Shown: positions 59,697 to 64,000 of the stretch, in pieces | Position numbering within the stretch: the stretch's first letter is position 1 | Layout: every line of letters begins with the position of its first letter | Source of the DNA: Anaerolineae bacterium | GTDB taxonomy: Bacteria; Chloroflexota; Anaerolineae; Promineifilales; Promineifilaceae | Direction: 5' to 3' | Assembly: GCA_030425205.1 (NCBI GenBank) | Contig: JAUIAP010000023.1 | Coordinates: forward strand, 39,202 to 103,201 | DNA: 64,000 bases | The notes under the pieces: generated by a model | What the model saw: the letters and a program-made list of their open reading frames with translations, nothing else | Told to the model about the DNA's origin: nothing | The model's database searches: none | Made by a program: the position numbers and the translations under genes

Positions 59697-62336
59697 TCAG
59701 TCGAGCAGACCTAACTCACGCGCTTTGGCAATCGCCTGCACACGCTTGTTGACGCCGAGCTTGCCATAGATATTTTTCGTGTGGTAGAGAACGGTGTTGA
59801 CGCTGATGAAAAGCAGGTCGGCAATCTCTTTGTTTTTGAGCCCATTGGCGGCGGCATTCAAAATCTCCCGCTCGCGTTCGCTGAGGCGTTCGGCCGATTT
59901 GGGCGGCTGGTCGAAAAAGGTCAGCAGATGATTGCGATAGGGAGATGGTGGAAGCAGGGCAAGCAGTCGAGCGAGCGGCTGACCTTCGTCGACGAAAAAT
60001 TGAACATAGCCAAACGGCTCAGCAAGGGCGAGTGCCTGCGCGAGCGGCGCGGTTGTGTCGGTGGCGAGCGCGTCGAGCAGCAGCGTATAGAGGTGGGTGC
60101 GCAGACGGCTGGCGGCGATAGCGGCGGCGCGGATGGTTGTCATCAGCTTCCAACCGGCAGCGCGTTGGTCGGGGTTGTGCAACAGTTGGAAACGTGCCAG
60201 CGTCAATAACTCAAATTCGCGCATGTAGTCGATGTCGTCGGGGGCGACGACCGTCTGCGCCCATGCGGCCGCATTGTCGATTGCGCCTTGTGTCATCCAA
60301 ATTTGGGCTTTAATGGCAGCAATCGGCCGAATTTGTGGCACAGGATTTTCCATATACACACGCTCCGCTTCATCGAGCATGGCCAACGCAGCAGCATACT
60401 CCCCCAAGCTGCGTTTGAAATAGGACGCTGTGATATAGAGACGGTGTTCAGCATTGGTCAGCCCCCCTTGCTGCGCCAGTCGGGAGGCGGTGGCGAGATC
60501 AATTTCGGCCGAATCTCGGTCGCCACGCTCCCATGCAAGCACCGCCAACGCCCGATATAGATCAGACGTGCCGACGGGATACGGTTCGCCGTTCTGTGTC
60601 GCAATCGCCAACATCTCGCGCAACGTCGCATCGGCGGCGTTCAAATCCCCCTGCGCCATCTGGATTTCGGCCAGCGTGTAGGCGGTACTGATTGCGTCCA
60701 CCAAGTTGCCCGCATGGCTCATGCTGATCGTCAACTCGGCAAATGGTTTGATCGCTCCGTTTAAGTCGCCCGCCATCCAGCGCGTCAACCCCAACAGCGC
60801 CAGTGCCACCCGACGCCAATAAGCGTGTTGAGGCAGGTCGGCGTGCTGTTCAAAGAATGCCAGCACAGATTGTGCGTGCTCAATTGCATCTGAGACTGCG
60901 CCGTGGGCAAGGGCGAGATAGGCGTATGCGCCAGCAATGGCAGCGGGAAGCGTGCGCCATTCGTCGTAGACGGCGATGATCGGCTCGGCCGACTCCTCCG
61001 CCAGCCACCGTGCAGCTATCTGCAACCACGCCTCGCACGGCTCGAATCGGCCGATTTCCAACAACGCCCACGCATACCCCACGCACAGCACGGGACGCTG
61101 TTCGACAACATCGGTCGGCAGTTGCTCCAGCCAGCCGATCCAGCGCGTTAGAAGATAAACCCCCTCGGTTTGCAGGCGGATTTGTTCTAATAGAGCCGCC
61201 GCCCGGCTGAAATCTTCCGCAGCAAGCGCGTGACGGATTGCGTCAGTGTCTGCACCCTTTTGGGCAAACCAGGTGGCGGCGCGCGCATGGGCAAGCGCGC
61301 GTTGTTCCGCCTGTTCAGTTTTGGCATATGCTCGCAACACGTCTGCAAAAAGGTGGTGATAACGGTAGCGATGGCGTTCGTCATCCAGCGGGACGAGAAA
61401 AAGGTTATCCCTTTCGAGTCGTTCGAGTAATGCTTGGCTGTCGCTGCGTTCTGTGACGGTGTCACACAGCGATGCATTGAGCTGATCGAGGATCGACGTG
61501 GTGAGCAAAAAGTCGCGCACGTCGGGCGGCTGCTGGGAGAGTGCTTCCTCAACGAGATAGTCGAGAACAAAGCGATGGCTGCCCCCAAAATGGGTCACGA
61601 AATCGTCGGTTCCATTGGATGCTATTGTGCGCCCTTGTAGCGCAAGTGCCGCCATCTGCAATCCAGCGACCCACCCTTCCGTGCGCCGTTCGAGCGCGTC
61701 GATCTGGTCTGCGCTGAGCGTTAGCCCCATCGTTTGCTGGAAAAATTGAGTGGCCTCGTCTGTTGTGAAACGCAGATCATCGGCGCGAAATTCGACAAGC
61801 TGGCCGCGCGCACGCAAGCGTGAAAGGGGAAAGCCGGGATCGCTGCGGCTGGTGATGGCGAGCGTCATGTGCGGCGGCATGTGGTCGAGCAGGAAGGCGA
61901 GAGATTGGTCAATTTCGGCCGAATCTATCGCATGATAATCATCCAAGACCAGCACGAATGGCTCAGACACAGACATCACATCACGAATAAAAGCCCCCAT
62001 CAACACGTGGGCAGGTGGTAACTGCTGTGCGCTCAATAGGTGTGGCAACGACGCTTGCACGTTGACCAGCGACTCGACGGCGGCGGTAAGATAGCGAAAG
62101 AACTGGCGCGGATCGCTGTCATCTGTGTCGAGGGAGAGCCAGCAGGATTGCACCTCTGGGAGCGCATGGAGACAAGCGGACATGAGGGTTGTCTTGCCGT
62201 AGCCAGCGGGTGCGGAGATGAGAATAAGTTTGGTAGTTGGGGTGGGGTTAAGTTTGGCAAGCAGGCGTGAACGGTTGACCCAATTCGGCCGAATGGGTGG
62301 CACAAACAGTTTTGTTGGCAGAAGAAAATTGTCCAT
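59697..62336 (-). CDS. MalT-like LuxR-family ATP-dependent regulator (module 2)
   Basis: An 879-residue protein of the same family as the one at 52826-55543: LLPTKLFVPPIRPN opening, P-loop SAPAGYGKTTLMS at residues 41-53, FVLVLDDYHAIDS (Walker B), LEQLPTDVVEQRPVLCVGYA, a long helical repeat, and the LuxR HTH LSEREREILNAAANGLKNKEIADLLFISVNTVLYHTKNIYGKLGV. The two regulators share the whole domain order with moderate residue identity, so the duplication is old. The start ATG at 62336 leads directly into the family opening. About seven TCGGCCGA palindromes are present. The helix that reads DNA differs from that of the paralogue, so their targets should differ. Confidence 0.92.
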   Translation of the reverse strand: MDNFLLPTKLFVPPIRPNWVNRSRLLAKLNPTPTTKLILISAPAGYGKTTLMSACLHALPEVQSCWLSLDTDDSDPRQFFRYLTAAVESLVNVQASLPHLLSAQQLPPAHVLMGAFIRDVMSVSEPFVLVLDDYHAIDSAEIDQSLAFLLDHMPPHMTLAITSRSDPGFPLSRLRARGQLVEFRADDLRFTTDEATQFFQQTMGLTLSADQIDALERRTEGWVAGLQMAALALQGRTIASNGTDDFVTHFGGSHRFVLDYLVEEALSQQPPDVRDFLLTTSILDQLNASLCDTVTERSDSQALLERLERDNLFLVPLDDERHRYRYHHLFADVLRAYAKTEQAEQRALAHARAATWFAQKGADTDAIRHALAAEDFSRAAALLEQIRLQTEGVYLLTRWIGWLEQLPTDVVEQRPVLCVGYAWALLEIGRFEPCEAWLQIAARWLAEESAEPIIAVYDEWRTLPAAIAGAYAYLALAHGAVSDAIEHAQSVLAFFEQHADLPQHAYWRRVALALLGLTRWMAGDLNGAIKPFAELTISMSHAGNLVDAISTAYTLAEIQMAQGDLNAADATLREMLAIATQNGEPYPVGTSDLYRALAVLAWERGDRDSAEIDLATASRLAQQGGLTNAEHRLYITASYFKRSLGEYAAALAMLDEAERVYMENPVPQIRPIAAIKAQIWMTQGAIDNAAAWAQTVVAPDDIDYMREFELLTLARFQLLHNPDQRAAGWKLMTTIRAAAIAASRLRTHLYTLLLDALATDTTAPLAQALALAEPFGYVQFFVDEGQPLARLLALLPPSPYRNHLLTFFDQPPKSAERLSEREREILNAAANGLKNKEIADLLFISVNTVLYHTKNIYGKLGVNKRVQAIAKARELGLLD

Positions 62337-62428
62337 TGGGGTCAGTCAGTTGTTTGTCATTCAAAGTTTACTGCTACCTTAACAGTTCTTCTACTTTTCG
62401 GAGCAAGGTCCGGATAATCGCTTTCTAG

Positions 62429-62536
62429 TTATGGGAACTCTACCAAGTCTTGACTGATCGCCAACTATATAACAAGACAACTTTCTATGATGAATATGGT
62501 AACGTTATAAGTATTCCATTTCAAGGAGAGAATTGA
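62429..62536 (+). pseudogene. remnant C-terminus of a polymorphic (RHS/CDI-like) toxin
   Basis: After a TAG at 62426 a 35-codon frame ends at TGA 62534-62536: LWELYQVLTDRQLYNKTTFYD and then EYGNVISIPFQGEN. The last residues have the 'YDEYGNVI' style of RHS-type toxin tips. Its stop overlaps the ATG of the next gene by one base (TGATG), the usual arrangement of toxin tip and immunity gene. The main toxin body is missing. The stretch is AT-rich, unlike the upstream regulator. Confidence 0.5.
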
Positions 62537-62886
62537 TGAACATTAGCAACAGGCGATTGCAAGCTGAAAGTGAACAGAAGAATATTATTATAGGATTAAA
62601 GCAATTTGGGATGGCAGAGTATGAACTTCAAAAGTATACAAGTAGCTTACAGAGTCTCGTCGTGAGCCTAACACCGATAGTTAATGAAAGATATCAAATT
62701 AACAATCGAAAGTATCTTCTATTCACTGGTGTAAAGTATCTTCAAATGATTCCTTTTTGGAGAGATTGTCATTTCAATTGGATAGAACAAGATGAAAGGA
62801 CAAACGCATTAAGAAAAATTGGATGTATGACAAATATTAAACATCCGATTCGAATAGTTCATGCGAAGTCACCAGCAAATCAATAG
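62536..62886 (+). CDS. probable orphan immunity protein
   Basis: A 116-residue protein (MNISNRRLQAESEQ to the end ...HAKSPANQ), with AAGGAG eight bases before the ATG at 62536. It overlaps the toxin-tip remnant by one base and is AT-rich with Lys, Asn and Ile, unlike the GC-rich genes around, which suggests transfer. The mixed alpha/beta pattern (IIIGLKQFGMAEYELQKYTSS, YLLFTGVKYLQMIPFW) is typical of small immunity proteins, but no family is recognised. Orphan immunity genes are kept by cells that have lost the matching toxin. This is inference from the overlap and composition. Confidence 0.6.
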   Translation: MNISNRRLQAESEQKNIIIGLKQFGMAEYELQKYTSSLQSLVVSLTPIVNERYQINNRKYLLFTGVKYLQMIPFWRDCHFNWIEQDERTNALRKIGCMTNIKHPIRIVHAKSPANQ

Positions 62887-62991
62887 GTCTGAATGGTGTT
62901 TCAATTGACTATCAGCAATTGAGACACCATTGGTTAATGATAGAACTTGGTACCTTAGTTTATTGAATTTGATATCAAGTGGGGAAGAACG

Positions 62992-63432
62992 ATGCAAAAC
63001 GAATTGCGGAGTTGTATCAAATGGAAGCACCCATTATTCGCATTTGTAATGCTAAACATACTCAGTTTAGCATTGATGAGTTGTACGCTTAAGTCTCAAT
63101 GGAAAGAGTCTCTATTGGAACAGAACACGGCTGCAAATGCTGAACACTACTTTGGAATCGCATTGGCAACTCAAGACGCGCTTGTGTATGAGTTGTCTGA
63201 TACTAGTTTGCATGAGATGATCCGTGATTGGATTAGTTCAAACAAACCTGTGCAATGTGGTGTTGAGCCTTGGACAGTTGGAGATCCAACTGAACTGGAA
63301 GTATTGTGTGAATGCACGCTCAAAATAACTGGTATAACGTCAAGATTCGACCCAGCAAAAGATTATTGGCTAGTAAATGGATTTTCCGATCTTATGTACT
63401 ATCAATGTCAAAGTAGTTTTCAACAGGATTAG
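62992..63432 (+). CDS. small AT-rich lipoprotein, unknown
   Basis: A 146-residue protein with a lipoprotein-type signal: a hydrophobic stretch FAFVMLNILSLALMSC ends in a Cys (lipobox LMSC). The rest (EHYFGIALATQDALVYELSD, HEMIRDWISSNKPVQCGVEP, CECTLKITGITSRFDP) is acidic, has three Cys and shows no recognisable domain. It may be a second immunity-like or cargo protein of the decayed RHS locus. GGGGAAGAACG precedes the ATG. Confidence 0.6.
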   Translation: MQNELRSCIKWKHPLFAFVMLNILSLALMSCTLKSQWKESLLEQNTAANAEHYFGIALATQDALVYELSDTSLHEMIRDWISSNKPVQCGVEPWTVGDPTELEVLCECTLKITGITSRFDPAKDYWLVNGFSDLMYYQCQSSFQQD

Positions 63433-63648
63433 GTATCTTCCCAAATTTTCGGGGGAAAACGTTTGTTCTCATGACAGCTCCCCGTACATGTGGCGGTTCA
63501 ACACTGACTTTGGCGCACATATGATACTAGACCAAATGTTCAACCGCGAGTTTTTAAGAAGATACAGGATTAGCATATATAAAAGTGAATTAGGTATCAC
63601 AGTCTTCTGTATAAGGGTCAGTGTCACACAACCAACATTGAACGCACG

Positions 63649-63846
63649 ATGTTTTCGCTACCAGATCAAACCATTGCCGTGCATGTCTGGAAATCTGACA
63701 CAGGCGGCGCGGGCAACATCCACTACCTGTTCAGCGACCATCTCGGTTCGTCCAGTGTTGTGACGGACGCGAATGGCAACTATAGCAATGCCACCGACAG
63801 CTCCACCATCTCTACGGGACGTGAGGTTGTCGTCATTGGCGGGTAA
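63649..63846 (+). pseudogene. RHS repeat core remnant
   Basis: From MFSLPDQTIAVHVWKS the frame carries the RHS core signature HYLFSDHLGSSSVVTDANGN (RHS_core 'YLFSDHLGSTSVVTDANG'), the part that closes the RHS shell before the variable toxin. It is lost after YSNATD near base 63797, where an unrelated sequence, read better on the minus strand, takes over. The RHS protein is therefore cut on both sides. Confidence 0.75.
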
Positions 63847-63900
63847 TTTTTCGGCCGAAAGCGTTTCCCATTCCACCACTGCATTTTCTGTTTGCTCCAT
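63797..63900 (-). pseudogene. 5' part of a minus-strand gene cut by the RHS remnant
   Basis: AGAAGGAGCAAGCC precedes an ATG at 63898-63900 and the frame starts MEQTENAVVEWETLSAEK, then LPANDDNLTSR, protein-like with a TCGGCCGA inside. It then runs antisense through the RHS remnant to 63658, so its real 3' part is lost at about 63797. An overlapping frame (next entry) is the alternative. Confidence 0.35.
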
Positions 63901-64000
63901 TGGCTTGCTCCTTCTCTTCTTCGCGTTGGCGTATCTGCGCGACCAACACTGCCAATTCTAGGAGCCTATCTATCGTCGTCACGGCCTTTTCTGTCCGAAC
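63833..64000 (-). CDS. 3' end of a gene entering from the right edge, unknown
   Basis: The frame open from base 64000 runs 55 codons to TGA 63833-63835. Its first half (TEKAVTTIDRLLELAVLVA, then QIRQREEKEQANGA) is an amphipathic helix with neighbour-like composition. The second half overlaps the ATG at 63900 and is less convincing. It is one of two overlapping possibilities for this edge. Confidence 0.35.
   Translation of the reverse strand, partial: VRTEKAVTTIDRLLELAVLVAQIRQREEEKEQANGANRKCSGGMGNAFGRKITRQ

Larger units (their letters stand above)
2087..63857. repeat. highly iterated palindrome TCGGCCGA, about 90 copies
   Basis: Hand count of the exact octamer gives about 91 copies, roughly one per 700 bases. 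Examples lie near 2087, 2812, 4605, 5726, 5812, 10140, 15793, 17314, 22203, 26299, 33035, 39190, 42325, 45435, 48630, 54917, 54954, 60987, 62285 and 63850. Nearly all are flanked by A or T on each side, giving (A/T)TCGGCCGA(A/T). It is read in all three frames (for example ISAE, IGR, FRPN). Long gaps exist at 1-2086, 13217-15792, 45846-48112, 51149-53105 and 62293-63849. Confidence 0.9.

Noticed and set aside
2087..63857. TCGGCCGA as an operator of one regulator
   Set aside because: Copies lie mostly inside coding regions of unrelated genes and not in promoters, at a density far beyond a regulon.
1..64000. tRNA, rRNA or riboswitch
   Set aside because: No cloverleaf, rRNA core or known aptamer consensus was seen by eye. 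A covariance-model scan (Infernal/tRNAscan) would be decisive; a hit would overturn this.

Overview
The window looks like a chromosomal segment of a Chloroflexota bacterium, probably a filamentous or environmental lineage. The grounds are familiar family content, not a database match: very large multidomain surface proteins (FG-GAP, beta-helix, Ig-like, LamG), DUF4332/helix-hairpin-helix tails on non-enzymatic domains, several MalT-like LuxR regulators and STAND proteins, a mycobacterium-like FHA/PknB/SEDS/PBP division operon, and GTG starts in tightly overlapped operons. No rRNA, tRNA, CRISPR array or intact insertion sequence was seen.

Layout. 1-2.3 kb: gene ends, a 3'-truncated short-chain dehydrogenase, a SnoaL-like protein and a DUF2853 protein, then a decayed stretch. 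2.3-14.7 kb: a same-strand cluster of a LecA-like/DUF4332 protein, an M6-like metalloprotease with lectin-like repeats and a helix-hairpin-helix tail, a 2585-residue LamG protein ending in 41 repeats of 29 residues, and a Nif11-like small protein. None of the three large proteins has an obvious signal peptide. 15.7-24.7 kb: a seven-gene operon, fhaA-fhaB-ftsW/rodA-pbpA-pknB-second kinase-M28 lipoprotein, with four-base GTGA overlaps at three junctions. It couples peptidoglycan synthesis to Ser/Thr phosphorylation. 24.8-39.6 kb: a secreted glycosidase-like protein and, on the minus strand, a 4043-residue surface protein coupled to a 68-residue upstream ORF. 39.7-43.7 kb: a MazEF-type toxin-antitoxin pair and a BTAD/NB-ARC/TPR regulator. 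44.1-47.2 kb: a hybrid sensor kinase and a surface-protein tail that are both 5'-truncated at one breakpoint near 46566. 48-62.3 kb: a long minus-strand run built from two similar modules, each led by a MalT-like LuxR regulator followed by a paralogous small protein and a multi-spanning membrane protein, then oxidoreductases in one and hydrolases in the other. 62.3-64 kb: AT-rich RHS/polymorphic-toxin debris with a probable orphan immunity gene.

Two window-wide signals stand out. The palindrome TCGGCCGA occurs about 90 times (hand count) where one or two would be expected. It falls in genes in every reading frame and on both sides of every operon, much like HIP1 in cyanobacteria. Second, there are heptamer-based repeats (units close to ATTTACG, ATTGACG, ATTGCGT). 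They flank pbpA as hairpins and are inserted in frame, twice, inside the giant surface-protein gene.
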